Notes: generated from the letters alone by a model not told the origin. A stretch of DNA of 64,000 bases from Pseudolabrys sp. (GCA_030684935.1 JAUXXH010000011.1:58670-122669), one strand, 5' to 3'; shown: positions 1 through 9,525, counted from the stretch's first letter. Made by a program: numbers and translations.

Positions 1-123
1 GCTGGCGCGAGGCGTCTTAGAGGCGGCGGTTGTCATGGATTTTTGATCTCGGATGGACCTCCCGACTGGAGGACTGATGAAAACCAATACAAAGGCTGAC
101 CTTCGCACAGCCTGTGGCACGTG

Positions 124-155
124 AAAACCGGCCCCGGCGACAAGCACCGGAGCCG
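124..155 (-). terminator. Rho-independent terminator of the methyltransferase gene
   Basis: Read on the minus strand, CGGCTCCGG (155-147) pairs with CCGGGGCCG (137-129), with one G-T wobble and a 9-nt loop, and is followed at once by TTTT (127-124). It lies 45 bases downstream of the stop of the exported methyltransferase gene and points the right way to end it. Confidence 0.65.
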
Positions 156-200
156 TTAGTTGCGAACGATATCAGACCATCGCGGTCGCGCCAGCGGCCG

Positions 201-986
201 TTAGGCCTTGGTCGCGCTCCAGCCTGAACCCTTGACCTCGTTGCCTTCAACGGTGCCCTTGAGTTCCTGCTTCTTGCCATCGATGTCGACGGTCAGGGTA
301 ATGGCCTTGCCCCTCAGGCGGCCGCTGACCTCAGCCGGCTTGCCGTTGATGGTGGCCTTGCCCGAGACCATCTGGAAGCTCTGGGTCAGTTCAAGCGTCA
401 TCGGCTGCTCGCCCTTGACGTCCCACTTGCCCTGTACCTTGGCCGGCACGTGCCAGAGATAGACCTGCTTGCCGTCAACCACCTCTTCGACGTCCGGCTT
501 CCACTCGCCCATATTGAAGGCATGCGACACGACGCGCGAACCGGGTTTCATTTCGTCGAGAATTTTCGGCCGCAGGCGCAAATTGAGCTCGGTGAGTAGG
601 TACATCGTGATCACGTCGGAGTTGGCCACCGACTCGTCGAACAGGTTGCCGACCTTGAAGGTCACCTTGTCGGTGACTCCGGCCTTCTTGGCATTTTCGT
701 TGGCTTCGTTGATCCGGACCGGATTGATGTCCACGCCGAATCCCTTGGCACCGTATGTCTTCGCCGCGGTGACGATCATGCGGCCGTCGCCGCAACCCAG
801 ATCGATCACGGAATCTGTGCTCTTCACTTCAGCCAGTTCCAGCATGCGATCCACCACCGCCTGCGGGGTCGGCACGTAGATCACGTCGAGCTTGGGCTCC
901 TGCGCCAGAGCGGGCATGGCGCTGAAGCTGACGGCGGCGATCAGGGCGCAGGCCGCGCGACGGGTGTACACGAGTTGCGACATCAT
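201..986 (-). CDS. Exported SAM-dependent methyltransferase-fold protein
   Basis: A class I methyltransferase fold: the glycine-rich SAM motif DLGCGDGR is at residues 62-69, with an acidic strand (VDIN) after it. The first 29 residues are a typical Sec signal peptide (Arg-Arg, then a hydrophobic core ending AMPALAQ). The start at 986 is preferred because AAAGGAA sits eight bases upstream; an in-frame ATG at 1013 would only lengthen the N terminus. The C-terminal third is a beta-rich stretch unlike the catalytic domain. The substrate cannot be told from the sequence. A methyltransferase outside the cytoplasm would lack an obvious SAM supply, so it may be a lipid-associated or inactive relative. 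It is transcribed alone, ahead of a clear terminator. Confidence 0.8.
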   Translation of the reverse strand: MMSQLVYTRRAACALIAAVSFSAMPALAQEPKLDVIYVPTPQAVVDRMLELAEVKSTDSVIDLGCGDGRMIVTAAKTYGAKGFGVDINPVRINEANENAKKAGVTDKVTFKVGNLFDESVANSDVITMYLLTELNLRLRPKILDEMKPGSRVVSHAFNMGEWKPDVEEVVDGKQVYLWHVPAKVQGKWDVKGEQPMTLELTQSFQMVSGKATINGKPAEVSGRLRGKAITLTVDIDGKKQELKGTVEGNEVKGSGWSATKA

Positions 987-1170
987 ACTGGGGATTCCTT
1001 TGATGGTCTTCATGATGAAATATTTGGCAGAGCTGGCCCGGCGGCCAACGGCAGTACCCACCTGCGAGGAGGCACACCTTTAGACAAACAAATGTGGACC
1101 GTATTTTGTTCGGGTCCGGGAACTGAAATATAGCCGATGAAATCGGGCGCCGAAAGCGGGGTCGCTCCGC

Positions 1171-2460
1171 TCAGGAACTCAGGCGCTCTATTGCCGCACC
1201 GCAACGTGACAGTTTTTCTTCAAGCCGCTCGAAGCCGCGATCAAGGTGATAGACGCGATTGACCATGGTCTCGCCCTCGGCCGCCAGCGCGGCGATCACC
1301 AGCGACACCGAGGCGCGCAGGTCGGTCGCCATCACCGGCGCGCCTTTTAGCCGCGCCACCCCCTCAATGGTTGCGGTCTCGCCACTGAGCTGGATGCGCG
1401 CGCCGAGCCGCGCCAGTTCCTGCACATGCATGAAGCGGTTTTCGAAGATGGTCTCGGTGATATGCGAGGTGCCCTTGGCCCGCGTCATCAGCGCCATCAA
1501 TTGCGCCTGCAGATCGGTCGGGAAGCCGGGGAATGGCGCGGTGGTGACGTCGACCGGTTCCAGTCCGCTGCCATTGCGGGCAATGCGAATGCCCTCGTTG
1601 GTCGGTGTCACGGTGACGCCGGCCTGCACCAGAACATCGAGCGCGGCCTGCAACAGTTCCGGCCGGGCATTGGCCAGCAGCACGTCGCCGCCGGTCATCG
1701 CCGCCGCCATCGCATAGGTGCCGGTCTCGATCCGGTCCGGCAGCACCGTGTGGCGCGCGCCATGCAGGCTGGTGACGCCCTCGATGACAATGCGCGAGGT
1801 GCCGGCGCCGGTGATATTGGCGCCCATCTTGTTCAGACAGTCGGCGACATCGCCGATCTCCGGCTCGCGCGCGGCATTGTCGATCACCGTGGTGCCGCGG
1901 GCCAGCACCGCCGCCATCAGCGCGGTATGGGTGCCGCCGACGGTCACCTTCGGGAATTTGATCTGGCCGCCGCGCAGGCCGTTTTTGGCGCGGGCCAGCA
2001 CATAGCCGGCCTCGATTTCGATGTCGGCGCCGAGCGCTTCCAGCGCCATGATCAGCAGGTCGACCGGCCGCGTGCCGATGGCGCAGCCGCCCGGCAGCGA
2101 GACCTTGGCCTCGCCCATGCGGCCGAGCAGCGGCGCGATGACCCAGAAGCTCGCGCGCATCTTCGACACCAGTTCATAGGGCGCGGTGGTGTCGACGATG
2201 CGCTTGGCGGAAATGTGCAGGGTGCGGCCGCTGTTGGGGTCGTCGCCCTCGCGCCTGCCGGCGATCATGATGTCGACGCCCTGGTTGCCGAGGATGCGCT
2301 GGAGCTGGATGACGTCCGCCAGCCGCGGCACGTTATCGAGAATCAGCGTTTCATCGCTCAACAGGCCGGCAATCATCAGCGGCAAAGCGGCGTTCTTGGC
2401 CCCCGAAATCGGAATCGTGCCGTTCAGGCGCTGGCCGCCGACAATCCGTATCCGATCCAT
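1171..2460 (-). CDS. murA: UDP-N-acetylglucosamine 1-carboxyvinyltransferase
   Basis: MurA transfers enolpyruvate from phosphoenolpyruvate to UDP-GlcNAc, the first committed step of peptidoglycan synthesis, in the cytoplasm. The 429-residue length is normal. The N terminus ([26 protein letters not shown]) and the active-site loop [11 protein letters not shown], with catalytic Cys126 (the fosfomycin-reactive residue), are both present. The start codon follows a purine-rich GGGCGGGG. A small basic-protein gene lies 129 bases upstream on the same strand, an arrangement common in Hyphomicrobiales. Nothing suggests truncation. Confidence 0.97.
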   Translation of the reverse strand: MDRIRIVGGQRLNGTIPISGAKNAALPLMIAGLLSDETLILDNVPRLADVIQLQRILGNQGVDIMIAGRREGDDPNSGRTLHISAKRIVDTTAPYELVSKMRASFWVIAPLLGRMGEAKVSLPGGCAIGTRPVDLLIMALEALGADIEIEAGYVLARAKNGLRGGQIKFPKVTVGGTHTALMAAVLARGTTVIDNAAREPEIGDVADCLNKMGANITGAGTSRIVIEGVTSLHGARHTVLPDRIETGTYAMAAAMTGGDVLLANARPELLQAALDVLVQAGVTVTPTNEGIRIARNGSGLEPVDVTTAPFPGFPTDLQAQLMALMTRAKGTSHITETIFENRFMHVQELARLGARIQLSGETATIEGVARLKGAPVMATDLRASVSLVIAALAAEGETMVNRVYHLDRGFERLEEKLSRCGAAIERLSS

Positions 2461-2589
2461 GGAGCCCCGCCCGTCCGCGATTCAAGAGGTCGGCCGATCT
2501 ATGGACCGGCGCCACCCAACCTGCAAATCCCGAAACCGGTCAGGGTGAACAACCTTCGCCGTCCGAATGCGGCAAAAGTCGGACGCCGG

Positions 2590-2769
2590 TTACGGCTCCT
2601 TTTCGGCGACCGGTTCGGGCCGGGTCGCGGTTCCATCGCCGGGCCCGGTGTCCCGGCCGCGCACCTGGGCCTTGCGGCGGCGCAGATTGGCCCGCAGCGC
2701 CGCCGCCAGCCGCGCCTCGCGCGCCGCGACTTTCCGGGATTTGGGGCCGTCCGCGTCCTTGGTCGTCAT
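2590..2769 (-). CDS. Small basic conserved protein upstream of murA
   Basis: A 59-residue reading frame starting MTTKDADGPKSRK and ending PVAEKEP. Its centre is a strongly basic helix (REARLAAALRANLRRRKAQ) with heptad-like alanine and leucine spacing. That Leu-Arg-x-Asn-Leu-x-Arg-Arg-Lys core resembles small hypothetical proteins I recall next to murA in many alphaproteobacteria, but the function is unknown. Charge and size would suit a nucleic-acid or ribosome-associated peptide; that is inference only. The coding call rests on the recognisable core and on position; a long shadow frame on the opposite strand is not credible. Confidence 0.6.
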   Translation of the reverse strand: MTTKDADGPKSRKVAAREARLAAALRANLRRRKAQVRGRDTGPGDGTATRPEPVAEKEP

Positions 2770-2891
2770 GGCCGTTCATATCGGGCCGAATACAGGCTTC
2801 GCAAGGTCACGCATTGCCTTGCACTGCGGGAGCCCCTATGGCAGTTTCCGCCGCGTTCGCCCCGGCCCGCCTCAGGGCCGCTTGCGTTCTC

Positions 2892-2966
2892 GCTGCCGTA
2901 GCTCAGTGGTAGAGCACCTCATTGGTAATGAGGAGGTCCACAGTTCGATCCTGTGTGGCAGCACCA
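2892..2966 (+). tRNA. tRNA-Thr (anticodon GGT)
   Basis: A complete cloverleaf. The acceptor stem GCTGCCG pairs with TGGCAGC (last pair a G-T wobble), the D arm is GCTC-AGTGGTA-GAGC, the anticodon stem CCTCA/TGAGG carries the loop TTGGTAA, and the T arm is CACAG-TTCGATC-CTGTG. The anticodon GGT reads ACC threonine codons. The 3' CCA is encoded (2964-2966). It is transcribed towards the esterase gene, which lies on the other strand. Confidence 0.96.
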
Positions 2967-3004
2967 TTCAACCTCATGGACCGCCAGAACTGCCCGGCCT
3001 CGCC

Positions 3005-4078
3005 CTACCCGAGGCTGTGCTGAACGAAGAAACGCACCATCTCGCTGCTGGCGTCGGGGCCGCGCGGGTCGGTGTAGGATCCCGCCGGATCGCCGCCAAA
3101 CCAGGCATGGCCGGCGCCATGCACCACCCACTGCTCCAGCACCACTCGCCCCGCGGCATCGGTCTGGATCGAGCGCGTAAAGCGCAGCCCGCCCGCCTCC
3201 GATCGCGTCGCCACATCGAGCTCACCGGCTGCGGCCTGCGCCACGATGCGATCGCCATTGACGTGATGCACGGTGGGGTCGCTGTCGCCGTGAAACACGA
3301 TGGTCGGGACCGATCGCCCGCGGCGGCTTGCACCGGCCGGTCCGCCCTGGCGCATCGCGGTGAAGGCCGATGCGACGTCGCGCGCGGCGCCGCAGGCCAG
3401 TCCCGAATGCACGCCGACCGCGGCGTAGAGGTCCGGATAGGCATCGGCCATCACCGCCGCCGCCGCGCCGCCGGCCGACAGACCGGCGACATAAATGCGC
3501 GCGGTGTCGATACGGACGTCGCCGGCGATCTGCCGCGTGAGGCCGGCGACGATCGACGGCTCGCCGCGATCGCGCTGCTGGTCGGCCGGGTTGAACCAAT
3601 TCCAGCAACCGGATGAATTGGCGGCGCGGGTCTGCGCCGGATAGGCAACGACAAAGCTGTGCCGCTCGGCGAGAGCGTTCATCCGCGTTCCAACGGCAAA
3701 GTCATCGGGCGACTGTGTGCAGCCGTGCAGCATCACGACCAGCGGCACCGCCTGCCCGGTGTAGCCGCCCGGGATGTAGAGCTTGTAGCTCCGGCTGCCG
3801 TGTTCATTGGCGTAATTGCGCGTTTCGAATCGTGCGCCGTCCGGCACACGAACGACCGGCGATGGTGCCGCGCCAGGCAATCGCGCGCCGGCTGCCATTG
3901 CGCGCTCCAGAAAACCGCGTGCCACATCCGGCATATGCGGCTGCTTGAACGCTTCCGCCGCATTGCCAGCGCGCCCGCCGAGGCCGATGCCGCGCAAGGC
4001 CGCCATCGCCTCCTTGAATTGGCCCGCGCGCGACAGGCGCGCCACCGCCAGGAAATCGGGCCTCAATCGCTCGTTCAT
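3005..4078 (-). CDS. PHB depolymerase-family esterase (LpqC type)
   Basis: An alpha/beta hydrolase of the poly(3-hydroxybutyrate) depolymerase/esterase family, 357 residues. The oxyanion stretch VVMLHGCTQ is at about 114-122, the nucleophile elbow GLSAGG holds Ser201, an aspartate lies in FHGDSDPT (265 or 267), and the catalytic histidine is His324 in [10 protein letters not shown]. There is no signal peptide and the first 75 residues resemble a non-catalytic N-terminal extension, so an intracellular role on short-chain polyester or oligomers is likely. It sits 15 bases behind a CopG-type regulator gene and is probably co-transcribed with it. Acetylxylan or feruloyl esterase activity is an alternative within this broad family. 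Confidence 0.85.
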   Translation of the reverse strand: MNERLRPDFLAVARLSRAGQFKEAMAALRGIGLGGRAGNAAEAFKQPHMPDVARGFLERAMAAGARLPGAAPSPVVRVPDGARFETRNYANEHGSRSYKLYIPGGYTGQAVPLVVMLHGCTQSPDDFAVGTRMNALAERHSFVVAYPAQTRAANSSGCWNWFNPADQQRDRGEPSIVAGLTRQIAGDVRIDTARIYVAGLSAGGAAAAVMADAYPDLYAAVGVHSGLACGAARDVASAFTAMRQGGPAGASRRGRSVPTIVFHGDSDPTVHHVNGDRIVAQAAAGELDVATRSEAGGLRFTRSIQTDAAGRVVLEQWVVHGAGHAWFGGDPAGSYTDPRGPDASSEMVRFFVQHSLG

Positions 4079-4093
4079 GTCGGCCTTCCTGTG

Positions 4094-4522
4094 TCAGCGG
4101 ATGCGGTCATGCAACACGGCTTTCACCGCAGCGCTGGCCTGCAGCGCGCCGAGGACGTGGATCGATGAAATGGTGGCGCGCGCCAGATCGGCCGGCACGT
4201 CCGGCGCGATCACCGCCAGCCCCAGCACCTGGAGGTGCAGCGTCTCGCCGGCGCGCTGCGCCGCCTCGAGTTCGGCCCGCGTCACCGTGCGCAGGCCGAG
4301 TTCAAGCCGGTGACGCGCCAGCGACTGATCGATGGCGTCGGCGTGCCGGTCGAGACGATTGCGGATGGCGGTGCGGATGAAGTCGGTGCGGTTGGCGTAA
4401 AAGCCGTCCTGCACCAGGAGGTCGATATGGCCGAGATCGACAAAGCCGAGATTGATCGTGATTTTCTCGTTGTCGGCCGTGCGGGCCGGTAGCCGTTCGG
4501 TTCTCGCCGTCATATCCACCAT
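4094..4522 (-). CDS. CopG-like ribbon-helix-helix regulator
   Basis: About 142 residues. The stretch EKITINLGFVDLGHIDLLVQ..FYANRTDFIRTAIRNRL has the strand-helix-helix pattern of ribbon-helix-helix DNA-binding proteins, although the N-terminal extension is longer than usual. The rest is an alpha-helical domain of unknown role. The start is uncertain between ATG 4522 (MVDM) and ATG 4513 (MTAR). A palindromic sequence straddles the region just upstream and suggests autoregulation. It precedes the PHB-depolymerase-type esterase by 15 bases, so it may control that gene; this is inferred from position. Confidence 0.7.
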   Translation of the reverse strand: MVDMTARTERLPARTADNEKITINLGFVDLGHIDLLVQDGFYANRTDFIRTAIRNRLDRHADAIDQSLARHRLELGLRTVTRAELEAAQRAGETLHLQVLGLAVIAPDVPADLARATISSIHVLGALQASAAVKAVLHDRIR

Positions 4523-4529
4523 CCATAAA

Positions 4530-4545
4530 CCATCCAGATGGATGG
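4530..4545. promoter_or_regulatory. Inverted repeat, likely CopG autoregulatory operator
   Basis: CCATCC-AGAT-GGATGG, a perfect 6-bp inverted repeat with a 4-bp spacer, lies 8 to 17 bases upstream of the candidate start codons of the CopG-like gene. A second CCATCC copy (at 4519-4524) overlaps the first candidate start. Direct plus inverted copies next to the start of a ribbon-helix-helix gene are typical of autoregulation. No binding evidence is available. Confidence 0.45.
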
Positions 4546-4629
4546 TATATGGAGGGCAAGGGCGGGACTGCAAGAGCCGGGAGTTATTTTCCGGATGACC
4601 ACCCTAAACCTTGTTCCCTACAAGAAACG

Positions 4630-7431
4630 TCAGCCAGCCACGACCTTGAGGGTGCGCGCCGGAGCGGCCCGGCCGACCATCGCGGCATAATCGGCAATCG
4701 GCATCGGCCGGCCGATCAGGTAGCCTTGGATTTCGCCGCAATGCTCCCTGGCCAGGAAATTGAGCTGCTCCTGGGTTTCGACGCCTTCCGCGATCACCGG
4801 CAGATCGAGGCCGCGGCCGAGCGCGATGACCGCGCGGACGATGGTCGCCGCCTGCTGGCTATGGCCAAGATTGGCGATGAAGGTGCGATCGATCTTGATT
4901 TTGTCGAACGGGAACGACTGCAGGTAGGACAGCGACGAGTAGCCGGTGCCGAAGTCGTCCATGGCGATGCGCAGACCGAAATTTTTCAGACGGCGCAGGA
5001 TCGCCACCGCGCGGTTGAAGTCGCCGATCAGGACGCCTTCGGTGATTTCCAGTTCCAGGCGCGACGGCGACAGCCCTGTCTCCAGCAGCACCTCATGGAC
5101 CAGTTGCGGCAGGTCGCCGTGCTGGAATTGCACCGGCGACAGGTTGATGGCGATGTTCAGCGGCCGCGGCCACGATGCCGCTTCCCGGCACGCCGCGCGC
5201 AACACCCATTCGCCCAGCGCGGTGATAATGCCGCTCTCTTCCGCCAGCGGAATGAAGGTCGAGGGCGGCACCAGGCCATGGCGCGGGTGATGCCAGCGCA
5301 CCAGCGCCTCGAAGCCGGTGATGCTGCCGTCGATGCGCGCCTGCGGCTGATAGTGCAGCACCAGTTCGTCGTTGGTCAGCGCGTTGAGCATATCCTGATG
5401 CAGCGCCCGCTTTTCACGGAGCTGATTGTCCATCGCGACGTCGAAGAACCGCACCGACCCGCGCGCTTCCTCCTTGGCGTGCGACAGCGCGGCGTCGACA
5501 TTGGCCATCAGCGTGGTCGCGTCGGCGCCGTCCTGCGCAAAGATGCCGACACCCATGGTCAGACCGACCCGCAACATATGGCCCTCGACCTCGATCTCCG
5601 AACGGAAGGCGGCGCGAAGCCGTTCGGCCAGTGCCTCCGCCGTCGCCGGCTGCGGCCCGGTCGGCGTGATGATCGCAAATTCGTCGGCGCCCATGCGCGC
5701 CAGGAAGCCGCCTTGGGCTGCGCCTTCCAGCCGCCGCGCCACTTCGCGCAGCAGCGCGTCGCCGACAGCGTGACTGTAGACATCGTTGACGGCCTTGAAG
5801 CGGTCGAGATCGATCACCACTACCGCAAAGCTTTCGCCCGATATCGACGCCAGGTTGGCGGTGGCGGCGATGCATTCGTTGAACGCGGCCCGGTTCGGCA
5901 GGTCGGTCAGCAGGTCGTGGCGCGCCAGATGGGCGATGCGCTGCTCGTCGCGCTTGCGGTCGGTGATGTCGTGGATCAGACTGATGACGTATTGCGGCTT
6001 GCCATCGTGCCCCATCACCGGCAGCCGGGTGGTGGTGACGATGCGGGTGCCGTTCTTCGGCGTCACCACGGCATGTTCGCTCAGGAACGCCGGCTGGCCA
6101 GATGCGATAAGCTTCCGGTCCTCGGCCTCGATCACGTCGGAGCTGATCTTCGGCAGGACGTCGCTCGCCGTCTTGCCGATCATAGTGCCCCGGTCGACGC
6201 CGAAATATTGCTCGGCGGCGCGGTTGATCAGCATATAGCGCAGGCCCGGGATGTCCTTGACGATGATCGGCGACGGCACGTTCTCGATGATGGTGTCGAG
6301 AAAGGAGCGGGTTCGCTCGAGATCGCGTTCGGCCTGCGTGCGTTCGGTCATATCCTCGTGAGTTGCCACGCAGCCGCCGTTCGGGATCGGCTGGTTGACC
6401 ACCTGGATGTTGCGGCCGTCGGCGAGTTCGATGTGCAGCGTGAAGGATTTGCCCTCTTTCAGCGCCGCGCGCAACTCGGTGTCGTATTGCTCCGGGTTCA
6501 GGGGGAAGGTGCCGGCGGCGATACGCGCGTCCAGCAAATCCCGGATGGTGCAGCCGCGCCAGATGTGCTGCGGGTCGATGTTGTACATCGAGCGGTAGCG
6601 CTCGTTCCACAGGATCAGGCGGTTCTCCGCATCGAACATACACAGACCCTGCAGCATGTTGTTCAGCGCGCCGTCGAGGCGCATGTTCTGCTCGTCGATC
6701 TTCTGCCGGTTGCGGTGGTCCACCCAGGCCCCGAGCAGGCTCATGCCGACCACCAGAATCGCGACGACCGCGATCGCCAGTGACAGAGCAGTGGACGACA
6801 GCGCCAGCGTATCGTCGTCAACGAAGTTGTACGGGATGATGCCGGCGGCGCCGGTGCCGGTGAAATGCAGCATCAGGGTCGCCAGCGTCAGCAGCACGGC
6901 GGCCGCGACCGTGGTGGGCCGCCGGTCGTCGCGCGCCGCCACCGCAAAGGCAGCCGCGCCGAAGCCGACACCAAACGCCACCGAAGCGACAATCAGGTCG
7001 GACGCCCAGACGAACTCGCCCGCCATCCGCATCGCCGCCATGCCGGTGTAGTGCATGACCGAAATGCCGCCGCCGACCACAGCGCCACCCAGGGCACCAC
7101 TCCAGGGACCGCTGCCGTAAACAGCGATGGCCAACCCGATCCCCGTGACGCCAATGGCGATCAGCAGAGAGATGGCGGTGAGCAGGATGTCGAATGAAAT
7201 CGGAAAGCCGGGATCGAACGCCAGCATGCCGATGAAGTGCGTCGCCCACACGCCCGATCCGGTCGCGACGCTCGCGGTCAGCAGCCAGATTATGCGGGTG
7301 CGGCCCTGCAGCGCTTGCGCCCGGCGAAACAGGTTGATCGCCGCGAAACTCGCCAGAAAGCAGACAATGCCCGCCAATACGACAAGCTGCAGATCGTGCT
7401 GCGTGGTGATGCAGTTGAGAACTCGAACCAT
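4630..7431 (-). CDS. MHYT-PAS-GGDEF-EAL cyclic-di-GMP protein
   Basis: A 933-residue membrane regulator. Residues 1 to about 235 form an MHYT sensor with seven transmembrane helices and its repeated motifs (THFIGM, MHYTGM, MHFTGT), thought to bind a diatomic gas through copper. Two PAS domains follow, then GGDEF and EAL domains. The cyclase signature reads GADEF, with alanine in place of the second glycine, and no RxxD inhibitory site is seen. The EAL domain keeps EAL, ELEITE, DDFGTG, KIDR and EGVET, so it should hydrolyse cyclic di-GMP. The start at 7431 gives the usual MVRVLNC..HDL beginning. It is transcribed alone. Net activity is probably phosphodiesterase. Confidence 0.92.
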   Translation of the reverse strand: MVRVLNCITTQHDLQLVVLAGIVCFLASFAAINLFRRAQALQGRTRIIWLLTASVATGSGVWATHFIGMLAFDPGFPISFDILLTAISLLIAIGVTGIGLAIAVYGSGPWSGALGGAVVGGGISVMHYTGMAAMRMAGEFVWASDLIVASVAFGVGFGAAAFAVAARDDRRPTTVAAAVLLTLATLMLHFTGTGAAGIIPYNFVDDDTLALSSTALSLAIAVVAILVVGMSLLGAWVDHRNRQKIDEQNMRLDGALNNMLQGLCMFDAENRLILWNERYRSMYNIDPQHIWRGCTIRDLLDARIAAGTFPLNPEQYDTELRAALKEGKSFTLHIELADGRNIQVVNQPIPNGGCVATHEDMTERTQAERDLERTRSFLDTIIENVPSPIIVKDIPGLRYMLINRAAEQYFGVDRGTMIGKTASDVLPKISSDVIEAEDRKLIASGQPAFLSEHAVVTPKNGTRIVTTTRLPVMGHDGKPQYVISLIHDITDRKRDEQRIAHLARHDLLTDLPNRAAFNECIAATANLASISGESFAVVVIDLDRFKAVNDVYSHAVGDALLREVARRLEGAAQGGFLARMGADEFAIITPTGPQPATAEALAERLRAAFRSEIEVEGHMLRVGLTMGVGIFAQDGADATTLMANVDAALSHAKEEARGSVRFFDVAMDNQLREKRALHQDMLNALTNDELVLHYQPQARIDGSITGFEALVRWHHPRHGLVPPSTFIPLAEESGIITALGEWVLRAACREAASWPRPLNIAINLSPVQFQHGDLPQLVHEVLLETGLSPSRLELEITEGVLIGDFNRAVAILRRLKNFGLRIAMDDFGTGYSSLSYLQSFPFDKIKIDRTFIANLGHSQQAATIVRAVIALGRGLDLPVIAEGVETQEQLNFLAREHCGEIQGYLIGRPMPIADYAAMVGRAAPARTLKVVAG

Positions 7432-7532
7432 GGTCCCGCGCCCGGACCACCGGTCCATCGCCGGCAGCCTTCAGATCGCGCAACTTTGAAGAACGAAATT
7501 GGGGCCCGCGTTAATTTCCGCGAGCCACAAGT

Positions 7533-7577
7533 GTTTAATCGCCAGTTAAACCTACGAAGCGGTAAACACCGAACCGC
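7533..7577. promoter_or_regulatory. Two adjacent inverted repeats between dehydratase and MHYT genes
   Basis: The 177-base gap between the IlvD-type gene and the MHYT gene is AT-rich for this genome. It holds GTTTAA-N7-TTAAAC (7533-7551) and GCGGT-N9-ACCGC (7559-7577). Either could be an operator for the MHYT gene, whose promoter must lie here. No convincing sigma70 hexamers were identified. Confidence 0.3.
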
Positions 7578-7608
7578 AAATTATGCAGCCTTATCAACGG
7601 CCGCGAGG

Positions 7609-9309
7609 TCAGCGCGGCACCAGGAACTCAAAATCGCAACCCTGATCTGCGCCGAGGATCTCCCGCGCATAGAGATTGGCATAGCCGCGGGCCGGCTTCT
7701 CCGGCGCCAGATGGGTGACCGCGGCGCGCTTCGCGAGCTCGGCGTCATCGACCAGCAGCGTGATGCTGCGCTCCTTCACCGACAGCCTGATGCGGTCGCC
7801 GTTGCGCACCAGCCCGAGCGGACCGCCGGAGGCGGAGTCCGGGGTGACATGCAGCACGATGGTGCCGAAGGCGGTGCCGCTCATGCGCGCATCGGAAATG
7901 CGCACCATGTCCTTGAGACCCTTGGTGGCGAGCTTTTTCGGAATCGGCAGGTAGCCCGATTCCGGCATCGCCGAATCCGAATGCGGACCGGCGTTCTGCA
8001 GCACCATGAAGTCGTCGGACTGGATATCGAGGTCGGGATCGTCGACGCGCGCGGCGAGGTCCGCGAGCGAAGTGAACACCACGGCGCGGCCTTCCTTCTC
8101 GAACAACGTCGAGTCGGCCGCCGAGCGCTTGAGGATGGCGCCGCGCGGCGCTAGGTTGCCGAACAGCGCCACCAGCCCGCCTTGCGGCTCCAGCGGCGCC
8201 TTGCGCTCGGCGATCACAGTGCGGTCAATCCAGTCGGCGCTGTCGACCTCAAGCCGCTGGCCCAAGGTCTCGCCGGTGACGGTCATGGCGTCGAGATGCA
8301 GCAGGTCCTTCAGTTCGCGCATCAGCACACCCATGCCGCCGGCGGCATAGAAGTCTTCCATGTAGCCGTTCCCGACCGGCTTCAAGTTCACCAGCACCGG
8401 CGTAGTGTCTGACAATTCGTTGAGCCGCTCCAGCGACACCGGCACGCCGGCCCGGCCGGCGATGGCGGTGAGGTGGATGATCGCATTGGTCGAGCCGCCG
8501 ATCGCCAGCAGCACCCGCAGCGCGTTCTCGACCGATTTCCTGTTGATGATGACGTCCGGCGTCAGTTTCGAGCCGATCAGCTTGACCGCCAGCGCGCCGG
8601 TGGCTTCCGCCGCGCGCAGCCGGTCGGCATGGACCGCCGGAATCGCCGCGGTGCCGGGCAGGATCATGCCCAGCGCTTCGGCGATGCAGGCCATGGTCGA
8701 GGCCGTGCCCATCACCGCGCAGGTGCCGGCGGTGGTGGCGAGATTGCCTTCGATCTGGTTGATCTGCTTTTCGTCGACCTTGCCGGCGCGATACTGCGCC
8801 CAGAAGCGGCGGCAGTCGGTGCAGGCGCCAAGGCGCTCGCCATGGTGGCGCCCGGTCATCATCGGGCCGCCGATCAGCATCACCGCCGGCCGGCCGGCCG
8901 ACACCGCGCCCATCAACTGCGCCGGCACGGTCTTGTCGCAGCCGCCCATGAGCACCACGGCATCCATGGGCTGGGCGCGCACCATCTCCTCGGTGTCCAT
9001 CGACATCAGATTGCGGAACTTGAGGCTGGTCGGATTGAGGAAGCCTTCACCAAGCGAAATGGTCGGGAAATCGATCGGCAGCGCGCCGGCGGCCAATACG
9101 CCGCGCTTCACCGCCTCGAGCAGTTCGGGGAAATGCCGGTGACAGTTGTTGAAGCCGGACGGCGTATAGGCGATGCCGACCACGGGCTTGGCCAGCATCG
9201 CGTTGGAGTAGCCCATCGACTTGGCGAAGGAGCGCCGCAGATACAGCGAGAAATCCTTGTCGCCGTAATTGGTGAGACCGATCTCGATGCCGGTGGGACG
9301 GTCGTTCAT
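7609..9309 (-). CDS. IlvD/Edd-family sugar-acid dehydratase
   Basis: A 566-residue member of the dihydroxy-acid/phosphogluconate dehydratase family, which dehydrates 2,3-dihydroxy acids using an Fe-S cluster. The three cluster cysteines are visible at Cys56 (NNCHRH), Cys124 (GGCDKT) and Cys197 (AGTCAVMG). Features such as GIEIGLTNYGDKDFSLYLRRSFAKSMG at the start and HHGERLGACTDCRRFW look closer to sugar-acid dehydratases such as L-arabonate dehydratase than to the biosynthetic IlvD; this subfamily call is from memory of the families. No sugar-catabolic neighbours are present. The start at 9309 is chosen because residues upstream of it look non-conserved. Confidence 0.85.
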   Translation of the reverse strand: MNDRPTGIEIGLTNYGDKDFSLYLRRSFAKSMGYSNAMLAKPVVGIAYTPSGFNNCHRHFPELLEAVKRGVLAAGALPIDFPTISLGEGFLNPTSLKFRNLMSMDTEEMVRAQPMDAVVLMGGCDKTVPAQLMGAVSAGRPAVMLIGGPMMTGRHHGERLGACTDCRRFWAQYRAGKVDEKQINQIEGNLATTAGTCAVMGTASTMACIAEALGMILPGTAAIPAVHADRLRAAEATGALAVKLIGSKLTPDVIINRKSVENALRVLLAIGGSTNAIIHLTAIAGRAGVPVSLERLNELSDTTPVLVNLKPVGNGYMEDFYAAGGMGVLMRELKDLLHLDAMTVTGETLGQRLEVDSADWIDRTVIAERKAPLEPQGGLVALFGNLAPRGAILKRSAADSTLFEKEGRAVVFTSLADLAARVDDPDLDIQSDDFMVLQNAGPHSDSAMPESGYLPIPKKLATKGLKDMVRISDARMSGTAFGTIVLHVTPDSASGGPLGLVRNGDRIRLSVKERSITLLVDDAELAKRAAVTHLAPEKPARGYANLYAREILGADQGCDFEFLVPR

Positions 9310-9525
9310 GAGGGTTGCTTTCTGCGGGCGCGATCGTTGCAACGAGAACCATAGCGAAAACGGACGGGCAGCGCTCCGGCATATCCGGATCGCTTCGTCA
9401 CAGCCAGTCCATTTCGCCATGGCCGCGCCGCCAACGACAGCGGTTTTCCCAAGATCAAAATTGCCCCGGCGGACCGATGTCGGGCATGACAGCGCCGGGG
9501 CCGGCTGCTTATGCCGCCGGGCGCG

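Noticed and set aside
77..124. A 15-codon frame with a GGAGG ribosome-binding site held in a CCTCC/GGAGG hairpin
   Set aside because: Too short to support as a gene, and no downstream gene on that strand would use it as a leader peptide. It overlaps the T run of the methyltransferase terminator.
4549..6783. A 744-codon frame on the plus strand opposite the MHYT-PAS-GGDEF-EAL gene
   Set aside because: It is a shadow of the GC-rich coding strand: rich in Arg, His, Gln and Asp in a repetitive pattern, with no domain. The opposite frame has clear domains.
7609..9309. Naming the IlvD/Edd gene ilvD
   Set aside because: Family cysteines fit, but several blocks look closer to sugar-acid dehydratases, and no branched-chain amino acid genes are nearby.
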